From NCBI GenBank assembly GCA_947625145.1, contig CANQNC010000007.1:1-52498 (forward strand): a DNA stretch of 52,498 nucleotides, read 5' to 3'. Source of the stretch: an uncultured Clostridia bacterium. Lineage in GTDB: Bacteria > Bacillota > Clostridia > Christensenellales > CAG-917. Within the stretch, counting starts at the first letter, position 1, and every line of letters begins with the position of its first letter. The notes beneath the pieces were generated by a model. That model searched no databases, was not told where the DNA came from, and saw only the letters and a list, made by a program, of their open reading frames with translations. A program made the translations under genes and the position numbers. Below, one piece after another: positions 25,887 through 35,000 of the stretch.

Positions 25887-27521
25887 ATGCTTTTCAGACG
25901 CAGAAAACAAATGGACAGTCGCGACTGTCGTCAAGAGGGCTCTGCGCCTGACAAAACAAAAAAGATCGCGCTTTCGGGGGCGGCGTTGCTTGCGATAGGC
26001 AGCATTGTCGCAAAGTTTTTGGGCGCGCTTTACAGGGTCCCGCTGACCAACATTCTCGGCGCCGAGGGCATGGGAATGTATCAGTTGGTCTTTCCCGTGT
26101 TTGCGCTGTTCACCGTGCTGTCCACGGCGGGGATACCCACCGCGCTCTCGCGTATCATTGCAGAAAAGCGCGCGGGCGGGGAGCCCACGTTCAGATATCT
26201 ACTCGCCGCGATGTCCGCGCTTGTCGCGCTTGGAACTGTTTCCGCGATCGTCGTCGCGGCGCTTGCGGGGAAGATCGCGGGGTGGCAGGGGAACGCGGCT
26301 ACGCGTTCGGGATATCTCATCCTTGCGCCCACCATCATTCTTGTCGCGATCATAGCGGGCTTCAGAGGCTGGTTTCAGGGGGAGCTGTATATGCTTCCCA
26401 CCGCGGTTTCAAACATAATCGAACAGCTTGTCAAACTTGCGGTCGGCATTGCGCTTTCGGTGGCTTTTTCAAAGCGAGGAGTCGTTGCCGCCGTCAACGG
26501 CGCGTTTGTCGGGATAGCGGTTTCCGAGCTGTGCGCGCTTGCGTATTTGGTCGTCACCTTCCTTGTGCGGAGGCGCAAGAGGGACAGGGAATGCCTGCGC
26601 GTTTCCCGCAAAGAGGCGGGGGACATGGTGAAGATTGCGTTGCCTATCGCGGCGGTCGCGTTGCTTTTGCCCCTGTCGAGTTTTTTCGACAGCGTGATAC
26701 TTGTCAACGCTCAGCGGCTTGCGGGGCTCAGCGCGGCGACGGCGACTGCGCGCTACGGCTTGTTGTCCGGGCCTGTCAACTCGTTGATAAACATGCCCGT
26801 GGTGATGATCATGTCCCTTGCGGTGGTGCTTGTGCCCGCCGTGTCCATGTCCAGAGTGACGAGGGATATCGATGCGATATTGCTCAAAAGCAAGCTGTCC
26901 GTCAAGCTGTCATTTTTGATAGGCATTCCGTGCGCGTTCTACTTCATGGTGTTTGCGCCCCGCCTGATTTCGGTCATATATCCCGCGCTCGGAGCCGCCG
27001 ATGGGAGACTTGCGGCCGACCTTTTGCGGGTGACGGCGGCAAACGTCGTGTTGCTGTCGGCGATGCAGATATATGTCTCGTTGCTTCAGGCGCTTGACAG
27101 GACGAAGGACGCCGTGATCAGCCTGACGGTCGCCATAGTGTTGAAGATCGCGCTCAGCTTTGTGCTGACGAGGTATATCGGCATATTGGGCGGCGCGCTC
27201 GCCTCCGTGTGTATGGCGGCGACGGCGTTTGTCGGGGTGTGCGTCGCATACAGGCGTTTGCTTGGGATACGCCTTGAAAAAAACATTGCGCTCAACCTTG
27301 TCGCGGGCATTCTTATGGCGCTTGCGGGCATTGGAATAAGCGATATCATCAAAAACAACATTCTCGCCGCCGTGCTCGGCTTTGCGGTTTGCGCTGTGGT
27401 ATACCTCTGGCTGGCGTTCCTCTTCGACGTCATAGAGAGGGACGAACTTGAATTTCTTCCCATGCGCGGGCTGTTGAAAAAAGTGCGTAGAGCGGTGAGA
27501 TTTTGGGAGTACAGACAATGA
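25887..27521 (+). CDS. spoVB: SpoVB-like lipid flippase (MOP superfamily)
   Basis: This 544-residue membrane protein belongs to the polysaccharide transporter branch of the MOP superfamily. SpoVB and relatives are thought to flip lipid-linked cell wall precursors, in SpoVB for the spore cortex. About 14 hydrophobic segments are visible. Family motifs include KFLGALYRVPLTNILGAEGMGMYQL (residues about 46-70), STAGIPTALSRIIAE, and RGWFQGELYMLPTAVSNIIEQ. The N-terminus is charged (about 28 residues). ATG 25887 has no strong ribosome site; ATG 25911 is an alternative. Its stop overlaps the start of mazG (ATGA). Confidence 0.9.
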   Translation: MLFRRRKQMDSRDCRQEGSAPDKTKKIALSGAALLAIGSIVAKFLGALYRVPLTNILGAEGMGMYQLVFPVFALFTVLSTAGIPTALSRIIAEKRAGGEPTFRYLLAAMSALVALGTVSAIVVAALAGKIAGWQGNAATRSGYLILAPTIILVAIIAGFRGWFQGELYMLPTAVSNIIEQLVKLAVGIALSVAFSKRGVVAAVNGAFVGIAVSELCALAYLVVTFLVRRRKRDRECLRVSRKEAGDMVKIALPIAAVALLLPLSSFFDSVILVNAQRLAGLSAATATARYGLLSGPVNSLINMPVVMIMSLAVVLVPAVSMSRVTRDIDAILLKSKLSVKLSFLIGIPCAFYFMVFAPRLISVIYPALGAADGRLAADLLRVTAANVVLLSAMQIYVSLLQALDRTKDAVISLTVAIVLKIALSFVLTRYIGILGGALASVCMAATAFVGVCVAYRRLLGIRLEKNIALNLVAGILMALAGIGISDIIKNNILAAVLGFAVCAVVYLWLAFLFDVIERDELEFLPMRGLLKKVRRAVRFWEYRQ

Positions 27522-28552
27522 AACTTGACGACGTTTTGCGCGGTTCCTATCAACGCTACATAGCTGCGGACTTTTTGTCCACGCTTTTTTTTGACAAGCG
27601 TATCCCTCTTGTGATAGACGGGAGCATGGATACGCAAGCGGTCTCGAAAAAACTGCTTGACTGCTACGGCGACGTCCCCGTGACCGCGGAATGCGACGGG
27701 CGGGACATACAATGCAAGGCGTCCGCGCTGCCCGAAGGGGCGGATACGCTTATCGTGGACGGGTGCGCGCTGACCGATTGCGAGAGGTTCGGGTTTTCCG
27801 AGCTTGTGTCCATCATGAAACGGCTCCGCGCCAAGGACGGCTGCGAGTGGGACAGGGCGCAAACGCACGAGAGCATACGCGTCAACCTCGTCGAGGAGGC
27901 GTACGAGCTTGTGGAAGCGATAGACAAAAACAGCGCCCCCATGATGAGAGAGGAGTGCGGAGACGTGCTCATGCAGGCGGTTTTCCACACCGAGATAGCG
28001 GATTCGCAAGGGGAGTTCGGATATTACGACATGCTCACCGAGCTGTGCCGCAAGCTGATAGATCGTCATACGCACATATTCGGCACAAATCACGCAAACA
28101 ATCCCGAAGAGGCGCTCGCCTTTTGGAACGCGGCGAAGAAGAAGGAAAAAAAGTATGCCTCAACCTCGGACGCAATGGACAGGATACCCAAAAATCTGCC
28201 CTCGTTGCTGTATGCCGAAAAGGTGCAAAGATACGCCAAAAAGGACGGCTTCGATTGGAAAGACGTCTCGGGCGCAGTGGAAAAGCTGAAAGAGGAGACC
28301 GAGGAGTTTGTCCGAGCGGACGAAGCGCACAAAAGAGAGGAAGCGGGAGACCTGCTGTTTGCGGCGGTCAACGTGCTGAGGTTGAGCGGGCTTGAGGCGG
28401 AGATGACTTTGCGCGAGGCAAGCAACAAGTTTTTGCGCAGATACGCCGCGCTCGAAGCCAAGGCGCTTGCGACGGGCAGGCAGATGACGGATTTTACGCT
28501 TGAGGAGCTTGACGCGCTGTGGGAAGAGGTCAAGCGGGAAGAGGAAGCCTAG
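27518..28552 (+). CDS. mazG: MazG nucleotide pyrophosphohydrolase with methylase remnant
   Basis: MazG hydrolyses (d)NTPs to monophosphates and cleans up abnormal nucleotides. The 344-residue product has two MazG domains: the first with LRAKDGCEWDRAQTHESI, VEEAYELVEAI and EECGDVLMQAVFH, the second with FDWKDVSGAVEKLKEETEEF and EEAGDLLFAAVN. The first 95 residues match the end of the tetrapyrrole methylase part of YabN-type fusions (IPLVIDGSMDTQAVSKKLLD, CYGDVPVT), but the SAM-binding half is gone. Start ATG 27518 overlaps the spoVB stop, with GGGAG upstream. The dus gene starts four bases after its stop. Confidence 0.9.
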   Translation: MKLDDVLRGSYQRYIAADFLSTLFFDKRIPLVIDGSMDTQAVSKKLLDCYGDVPVTAECDGRDIQCKASALPEGADTLIVDGCALTDCERFGFSELVSIMKRLRAKDGCEWDRAQTHESIRVNLVEEAYELVEAIDKNSAPMMREECGDVLMQAVFHTEIADSQGEFGYYDMLTELCRKLIDRHTHIFGTNHANNPEEALAFWNAAKKKEKKYASTSDAMDRIPKNLPSLLYAEKVQRYAKKDGFDWKDVSGAVEKLKEETEEFVRADEAHKREEAGDLLFAAVNVLRLSGLEAEMTLREASNKFLRRYAALEAKALATGRQMTDFTLEELDALWEEVKREEEA

Positions 28553-28556
28553 ACAT

Positions 28557-29516
28557 ATGTCGCTTGCAATAGGAAACGTCAAACTTGAAGGCGATCTGAT
28601 CTTCGCCCCCATAGCGGGATTTTCGGACGTCGGTTTTCGCTTTTTGTGCGCCGAGTACGGGGCGAGTTTGACATGCACCGAGCTTGTCAGCGCAAAGGGG
28701 CTTGTGTACGGCAACAAGGGCACGGACCCTCTTCTCGCGCACAAGGACAGACCCTGCACCGTACAGCTTTTCGGGTGCGATCCCGAGTTTATGTTCCGCG
28801 CGGCGGCGGACGAGCGCGTCCGAGATTTCGATATCGTGGACATCAATCTGGGCTGTCCCGTAAAAAAGGTGTTCAACAACAAGGAGGGAAGCGCGCTTAT
28901 GCAATATCCCTCGCTCATAGAGGAGCTTGTGCAAGCGGCGCGCGAGGGCTCCAAAAAACCCGTGACAGTCAAGCTGAGGGCGGGCATAACCATGGGGAAA
29001 CCTCTTGCCGTGCCCTGCGCTCTCGCCGCGGAGAGGGGAGGAGCGAGCGCGGTGACCGTGCATCCGAGATATCGCGAGCAGTTTTACAGCGGGCTTGCGG
29101 ACCACTCCATCACGCGCGATGTCAAGCAAGCGGTGCGCATACCCGTGATCGCAAACGGGGATATCGCAAGCGCGGAGGACCTGCAAAGGGTGAAGCGCGA
29201 GACGGGCGCGGACGGATTTATGATCGCAAGGGCGGCGCTCGGCAGGCCGTACATTTTCAGCGAGCTTTCGGGCAGAGCGTACGTGTTCAAGCCGCTTGAC
29301 GCCATTTGCACGCACATAGACATGTTGCTTGAATGTATGCCCGCAAAGACCGTCGCAAACCTGATGAAGCCGCATATTTGCAGTTATGCAAAGGGTTTCG
29401 GCTTTGCAAAGGACGCGCGGCGCGCGGCGGCGGAAGCGAAGTGCCTCGATGACATACGCCTCATCGCCGAGCGCTTTTTCGCGGGCGTGGAGGTCTTTGG
29501 AGGAGAGAATGTTTAA
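28557..29516 (+). CDS. dus: tRNA-dihydrouridine synthase (DusB-like)
   Basis: This FMN enzyme reduces uridines in the tRNA D loop to dihydrouridine with NAD(P)H. The 319-residue TIM-barrel protein shows APIAGFSDVGFRFLC at the start, the catalytic motif DINLGCPVKKVFNNKEGSALM with the active cysteine, TVKLRAGI, then TVHPRYREQFYSG and the FMN phosphate motif IPVIANGDIAS, GADGFMIARAALGRPYIF. It lies in a run of tightly packed genes after mazG. Its last eight bases overlap trmL. The weak ribosome site at the start (GGAAGAGGAAG) lies inside the mazG end. Confidence 0.93.
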   Translation: MSLAIGNVKLEGDLIFAPIAGFSDVGFRFLCAEYGASLTCTELVSAKGLVYGNKGTDPLLAHKDRPCTVQLFGCDPEFMFRAAADERVRDFDIVDINLGCPVKKVFNNKEGSALMQYPSLIEELVQAAREGSKKPVTVKLRAGITMGKPLAVPCALAAERGGASAVTVHPRYREQFYSGLADHSITRDVKQAVRIPVIANGDIASAEDLQRVKRETGADGFMIARAALGRPYIFSELSGRAYVFKPLDAICTHIDMLLECMPAKTVANLMKPHICSYAKGFGFAKDARRAAAEAKCLDDIRLIAERFFAGVEVFGGENV

Positions 29517-30042
29517 TATCGTTTTGGTGGAGCCCGAGATCCCGCAAAACACGGGGAATATCGTGCGCACGGCGGCGGCGACGGGGTGCAAAGTGCATCT
29601 TGTGCGGCCGCTTGGGTTCGACATAAGCGACAGAGCCTTGAAGCGCGCGGGGCTGGACTATTGGAGTTTGACGGACTTCGAGGTCTACGACAGCCTCGCC
29701 GAGTTTTTCGAGCGCGTGGCGGAGGGATGCTATGACCCCGGAACAAAAGCCCTTGTCGGGACAAAAAACCACTTCTATTTCATGTCCACAAAGGCGGCGA
29801 GAAGATACGATCAAGCAAGGTTTGAGGACGGAGATTTTCTTGTTTTCGGCAAAGAGACGCACGGGCTTCCCGAGCCTCTTTTGAAGGCGAATTACGACAT
29901 GACTTTGCGCATACCCATGATATCCGAAGCAAGGTCGCTCAACCTTTCAAACGCGGTCGCGATCACGGTGTACGAGGGCCTGAGACAGCAGGGATTTGAA
30001 AAGCTAAAGGCGTTCGGCGCGCTGACGGGAAGAGAGGACTGA
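29509..30042 (+). CDS. trmL: tRNA (cytidine/uridine-34 2'-O)-methyltransferase TrmL
   Basis: TrmL is a SPOUT-class, knotted methyltransferase that modifies the wobble base of leucine tRNAs. The 177-residue product shows IVLVEPEIPQNTGNIVRTAAA at the start (key residues N-T-G-N-x-x-R), LVRPLGFDISDRALKRAGLDYW, then the SAM-binding knot FLVFGKETHGLPEPLL and IPMISEARSLNLSNAVAI. It is about 20 residues longer than typical, mainly at the C-terminus and in a loop. GGAGGAGAG precedes ATG 29509. Together with dus, tilS and cca, it adds to the tRNA-modification content of the window. Confidence 0.94.
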   Translation: MFNIVLVEPEIPQNTGNIVRTAAATGCKVHLVRPLGFDISDRALKRAGLDYWSLTDFEVYDSLAEFFERVAEGCYDPGTKALVGTKNHFYFMSTKAARRYDQARFEDGDFLVFGKETHGLPEPLLKANYDMTLRIPMISEARSLNLSNAVAITVYEGLRQQGFEKLKAFGALTGRED

Positions 30043-30113
30043 ATGACAAAACAGGACGTTTGTACGTCAAAAATGCAAATATAAAGCGCTTGTTGCGCAA
30101 AGTGAGGGACAAA

Positions 30114-30917
30114 ATGAGTGTTGATGAAAAGTGTTGTTGCTGTAAGGAGCCAACGGGCTTTGTGCCCATAAACAGGGTGCTTGACAAGCTTGACGAGCTT
30201 GCCGCCGCAAACGACAACGAGGGCATGGAACGCGTGCTTGCATATTGGGAGAACGAGGCGAGGAATTTGGGAGATATGAAGGGTCTGCTTGCCATTCTGT
30301 CCGAGGCGGTGGGGCACTATCGCCACGAGGGACAGGAGGAAAAGGGCCTTGCCGCCGTGTACGAGGCGCTGAGACTTCTCGAAGAGGACGGCACCGAGTG
30401 CACGTCCAACGCGACGATATATCTCAACTGTGCGACCACTTTGAAGGCGTTCGGACGCGCGGAAGAGGCTTTGCCCTACTACGAGCGCGCAAAGAGCGTT
30501 TACGAGAGGCTTCTGCCCGCGGACGACTTCAAGCTCGCGGGGCTTTACAACAACTACGCGATGGCGCTTGCGGACCTCAAAAGATACGAGGAAGCGGAGC
30601 AAATGCTGAAGCGCGCGATAGACATCCTCGAACGCAAGGGGGGATATGCGGAACTTGCCATATCCTACGTCAACCTTGCGCAGATAGTGTACGAGGGCGC
30701 GGCGGAGACGGGCGCGGACCGCGAAGAGGAGACGGACAAGCTGTTGGAACTTGCGTACTCCTACCTCACAAACGGGGAGCACGAGCGCAATGCGGCGTAT
30801 GCTGGGGCGTGCATGAAGTGCGCGAGCGCGTTTGACTTTTTCGGATATTTCGCATACAGGGCGGATGTCGTGAAGATCGCAAACGAGATATACGAGGAGA
30901 ACAGAAGCAAGATATGA
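30114..30917 (+). CDS. TPR repeat protein with four-cysteine N-terminus
   Basis: This 267-residue cytosolic protein is mainly tetratricopeptide-like helices: an N-terminal pair (VLDKLDELAAANDNEGMERVLAYWENEARN, residues about 22-51), then units around ATIYLNCATTLKAFGRAEEALPYYERAKSVYE and LAGLYNNYAMALADLKRYEEAEQMLKRAID, each with the TPR pattern. It starts with SVDEKCCCCKEP, four cysteines in a row, which could bind a metal. I prefer ATG 30114 (GTGAGGG upstream); a TTG at 30060 is also possible. Its stop overlaps the next gene by four bases, so the two products are probably partners. The function is unknown. Confidence 0.75.
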   Translation: MSVDEKCCCCKEPTGFVPINRVLDKLDELAAANDNEGMERVLAYWENEARNLGDMKGLLAILSEAVGHYRHEGQEEKGLAAVYEALRLLEEDGTECTSNATIYLNCATTLKAFGRAEEALPYYERAKSVYERLLPADDFKLAGLYNNYAMALADLKRYEEAEQMLKRAIDILERKGGYAELAISYVNLAQIVYEGAAETGADREEETDKLLELAYSYLTNGEHERNAAYAGACMKCASAFDFFGYFAYRADVVKIANEIYEENRSKI

Positions 30918-31849
30918 AAGGACTTGAGCTTGCAAAGCGGTTTTATGTGACTCGGCTTGCCGACATGTTGGAAAGCGAATTTCCGAACTACGTCGGGCGC
31001 ATGGCGGTGGGGCTTGCGGGGCATGGCTCTGAGTGCTTCGGCTTTGACGACGAGATATCGCGCGATCACGACTTCTCGACGGGGCTGTGCCTTTGGCTGA
31101 CGAAGGAGGACGAGGCGGAGATAGGCTTTGCGCTCACGCGGGCGTACAACCGTCTGCTTGCCGAATACGGCGCGGAGGAGAGCGCGCACACAAGCGCGAT
31201 GGGCGCAAACTCGCAGGGCGTACAGCGCATAGGGGATTTTTACAGGCGATACACGGGCAGAGAGGGCGCCCCCGAAGGGCTTCGCGAGTGGCTGTTTACG
31301 GACAGCGAATTTCTTGCCGAAGCCACAAACGGCGAGGTTTTCCGCGACGATCTCGGCAAGTTTTCCGCGATACGCGAGGAGATCTTGCACGGCATGCCCG
31401 AGGACGTGCGACTGAAAAAACTTGCCGCCGCGGCGGTGCGTATGGCGCAGACGGGGCAGTACAACTATCCGCGCTGCCTACGTCACGGCGAGGAGGGCGC
31501 GGCTGTGTTTGCACTTGTCGAGTTCGTCAAAAATGCGGCGCAGGCGGCGTTTTTGCTTGAGGGGCGGCATTGCCCCTACTACAAGTGGACGTTGCGTGCC
31601 ATGAGGGATCTGGACAAGCACGCCGAGCTTGCGGCTCCGCTCGAGTTTCTGCTGACCGCCGACAACGACGAAAAGGGCAGAAAGGTCAAAATGGACATAG
31701 TGGAAGATATCTGTCTGTTTTTTGCAAACGAGCTGAGGGACGCAAAACTTGCGGATTGCCCCGAAAACTATCTGGAGCCTTTCGGCTTTGCTCTGCAAAA
31801 GCGCATAAAGAGCGCGGAACTTCGCAACATGCACATACTTGTAGGCTGA
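30914..31849 (+). CDS. DUF4037 nucleotidyltransferase-fold protein
   Basis: This 311-residue protein matches DUF4037, a family with a minimal nucleotidyltransferase fold of unknown function. The signature is GHGSECFGFDDEISRDHDF (residues about 36-54), where GS and the two acidic positions correspond to the G-S-x-A-x-x-x-S-D-x-D metal-binding motif. After it comes a helical domain with RIGDFYRRYTG, LREWLFTDSEFLAEATNGEVF, and KKLAAAAVRMAQTGQYNYPRCLRHGE. The start ATGA overlaps the stop of the TPR gene. The pair suggests that the TPR protein binds or presents the substrate, but no reaction can be named. Confidence 0.82.
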   Translation: MKGLELAKRFYVTRLADMLESEFPNYVGRMAVGLAGHGSECFGFDDEISRDHDFSTGLCLWLTKEDEAEIGFALTRAYNRLLAEYGAEESAHTSAMGANSQGVQRIGDFYRRYTGREGAPEGLREWLFTDSEFLAEATNGEVFRDDLGKFSAIREEILHGMPEDVRLKKLAAAAVRMAQTGQYNYPRCLRHGEEGAAVFALVEFVKNAAQAAFLLEGRHCPYYKWTLRAMRDLDKHAELAAPLEFLLTADNDEKGRKVKMDIVEDICLFFANELRDAKLADCPENYLEPFGFALQKRIKSAELRNMHILVG

Positions 31850-31954
31850 CGCTTCCGTCCGCTCGGCGAATATAACACTCATTCGGAGCGTGCCCGTTCG
31901 TTCGGCGCGTGCAGGGGACATAAGCGACTTTGCTCCTATATAAGAAATTGTGAA

Positions 31955-31986
31955 AAGGCGTTGCAACAAACTTGCAACGCCTTTTT
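31955..31986. terminator. Terminator between the DUF4037 gene and the surface-protein gene
   Basis: AAGGCGTTGCAA and TTGCAACGCCTT form a perfect 12-bp stem around CAAAC, followed by TTTTT on the plus strand. On the minus strand the tail is TTTTCACAATTT. It serves convergent genes on both sides. Confidence 0.88.
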
Positions 31987-32029
31987 GATGTCATGATGCG
32001 CGTTCAATAGCGCCTTTTGATTTGTTGCG

Positions 32030-35000
32030 CTACACCCACTTGCTTCCGTTGTAGGTGTAGGTGCCCGCTGACATTTCCGCGCCGTCGGTGTTTTTAAGCG
32101 TATAGGTGTTTGTCTCCCAAGTGACGCTCGTGAGAATGGATGAACCCGACGAACTGCTGACTTCTCCTGTCGAGACCGAAACTCCCGTGCATTTGAGGGA
32201 TGCGCCGCTGAGCGTGCTTGTGACTTTGCCGCCTATGTTTTCGCAGTTGAGCGAGCCGTTTACGACAAGTTGGCCGTCTCCCTTGTTTGTTTCATACTGA
32301 GTTCCGCTCGGAACGCCATAGGTCTTGTAGGAAGAATCCGCAACCATGATTTGGTTTGCGTTGACCGTAACGCCCTTGTTGATGGTCAACTTTCCTCCCG
32401 GCATGATTTTTATATCCTGATTTGCGGTCACGGTCGCCGTCGTATCCGCGCTCAGCGGATTGAGCGAGATGTTGTAGTACCAGCTTATCGGGAACAAGAC
32501 GTTTGCCGTGGACAACGTGGCGGTAAAGAATGAAATTGACAATTTCAACGTCATTGCATTCAGCGTCATATCGCCATAAACGTCCAACTGTGTTATTTTG
32601 TTGCTCACGTTATATTTTTGTGTAACATACGAGCCTGAATTGAGTTGAATGAGATGACTGCTTGAATTTCCGACCAGCTTGATGTCTGTCGTATTATCTT
32701 GATTGCTCGCATAGAGGTTGGCATGCCCTAAAAGCTGAGCGGAGGACTTGATGGTCAACGTCGGGGTGACGTTTTGCAAATAAAATCTGTTGAAAGGAGA
32801 TCCTTTCAATTTTTTCCCGTCACTTCCCGCCATTCCGTAGAAAATACTGCCGCCTCTGTGCTCTATGACGAGGAAGGGCATGATCAAAATTCCGCTTTCC
32901 ATTGTCACGGACGAGCCGTTGTTTGCGGCTTCCTCCATGATGAATCCGTAGACGGTCACGTCGCCGTTTGAAACTATGCTCGCCTTTGCGCCGAGCGTAA
33001 GTTTTGCGTAGTCGCCCGCGGTGCCGCCACTGCCTATGCTGTACCTTTGATTGCCGCTTGTTACGCCGCCTATGACCAACTTTCCGTTGTTGGTGATCAC
33101 GCAATTTGCGTTGAGGGTGACGGCAAGTTTGCAACTTGCGGGAGTGTTTATCGCGTCAACGCCCACGCTTCCGCCCAATGTGGAATTTATGCCCGACGTC
33201 TTGTCGTAGGGCAGAAGCAGGGTCACGCCCGACTTGATCTCCACGTTCGAGGAGATGAACGCGTCCCCAAAGACCGTCACCGTCTGATTGCTTGTCGCGG
33301 CGCTCAGCGCGTCCTCGATCGTGTAGGTGGTACTGTCGATCTTTGCCGCCTTGATCTTGAAGGTCAGCTCGGCGGTCGCTTGGTTCCAGTTTTCCGAAGC
33401 GGGGAGTGTGACGCGCAACTTGTAAACGCCGCCGCGTGTGGGCTTGAGGCTGTCTCCCTGTATGACTGCGTACGTGTAGGTCTGTCCGCCGTCGTAGTCC
33501 GAGGGCAAACTCAGCCCGATCTTTGCCACGATATCGATTTCGGCTCCCGAATAATCCGTCTCGAGATTGCTTGCGCTCGGCGTGGGTATTTTGGGAGTGC
33601 CGCGCGCGACGTTTATCGTGACCTCGACATTTTCAAGATCGTTGTAGTTGGTGGGGTCTTTCGAGTATTTTGCAAAGTATACGCTCGTCTTGGCGGAGAG
33701 GGGAGTCGAGCCGTTCATCCACGAGAAGTTGGCGGGCAGTGTGACGCTGTTTGCGACCGTCGCGCCCTTCTTGTAGGTCACGGAGTATGCGGACAGCAAC
33801 TTCTTGACGGCTTCCGCGTCGTGGTTTGCCTTGTTCAAAGCGAAGTACACGGTCGCCATTTTGAGCACGTAGTTGTCAAGTTCGACCTCTTCGCTTGCTT
33901 GCGTAAAGCAACTGTATTTGCCCGCGTTGCTTCCTCCGCCCACGTTTGACGTCGGGGTGTAGTCTGTGCTGATCGTGATCGTGGGCAACGCAACGTTGTC
34001 CGCGCTGTCGCCGTTTGCCCAGCCTCTGATCTCAAACTTGAAGGCGGGGACGGGGGAGCCGTAAGTCAGGTCGGATACGTTGACGGGGGTCGCCGTAAGC
34101 GTTGCCTTTGCGACGTTCAGCGAAGCGGGAGCAAAGGACAGCTCGTAGTTGTCCGCGCTGAGTCCGCTCGGCGTAAGGTCAAATGTGCCCGCATGCTTGT
34201 TTGAGGCGTACTCGCACTCGACGGACAGGCTTCCTTTCAGCACGTTTGCGAGCTTTTCGTTGAACGCAAGCGCGGAAGTCGCCGTAACGTCGTACGAGGG
34301 CATTTCCTCGCCGTAGGTGATGGACATACTCCCCGTAAGCGCAAGGGAGAGCTGCTTTTTGCGGATATTCAGCGCGCCGTCCACAAACGAGAGCCGGTAG
34401 TTGTCGTTTTCCGCGTCCGCGTGCACGGTGTAGTTGCCCGCCTTGTTCTCGTAGCCCGAGAAGGAGACGTCCAATTTGTCGTTGCCGTACAGCCTGTCCA
34501 CGGTGTACGCGAGCGCAAGCTCTTCGCCGTAGGTGATCGTCAGGGGAGTGACCGTGACGGTCGCTGTCCTCTTTGTCACGTTTATGCTTCCGACCACGGA
34601 ATAGGAGTAGTTTGCGTTGGTGCCCGTCGCCGTCACGCCGTACACGTTGACGGGCTTGCCCGCCGCATAGCTTGTGTTCAGCGAAAGCCCCTCTCTTGCC
34701 GCCTCGTCGGATATGGTGTATTCAAGCGCGAAGTTTTCGCCGTATTCCACCGTGGTGTTGGTCAGCGTGACCGTCACGGGCTTTGCCGCAACCGTCAAAG
34801 TTCCGTTTTTGAGGGTGATATTGTAGTTGTCGTTTTCCGTGTAGGTCACAACAATGGAGTATGTCCCCTTGTCGTTGCCCTTTGCGTAGTCGCAGGTCGC
34901 GGAGGCTTCGAAGCCCGCCTCGTCCTTTGATATGACGTTGACGTAGTTGATCGTAAGCGCGGGCTTGTCGTCGCCGAACGTTATCCTGACGTCCGCCGCG

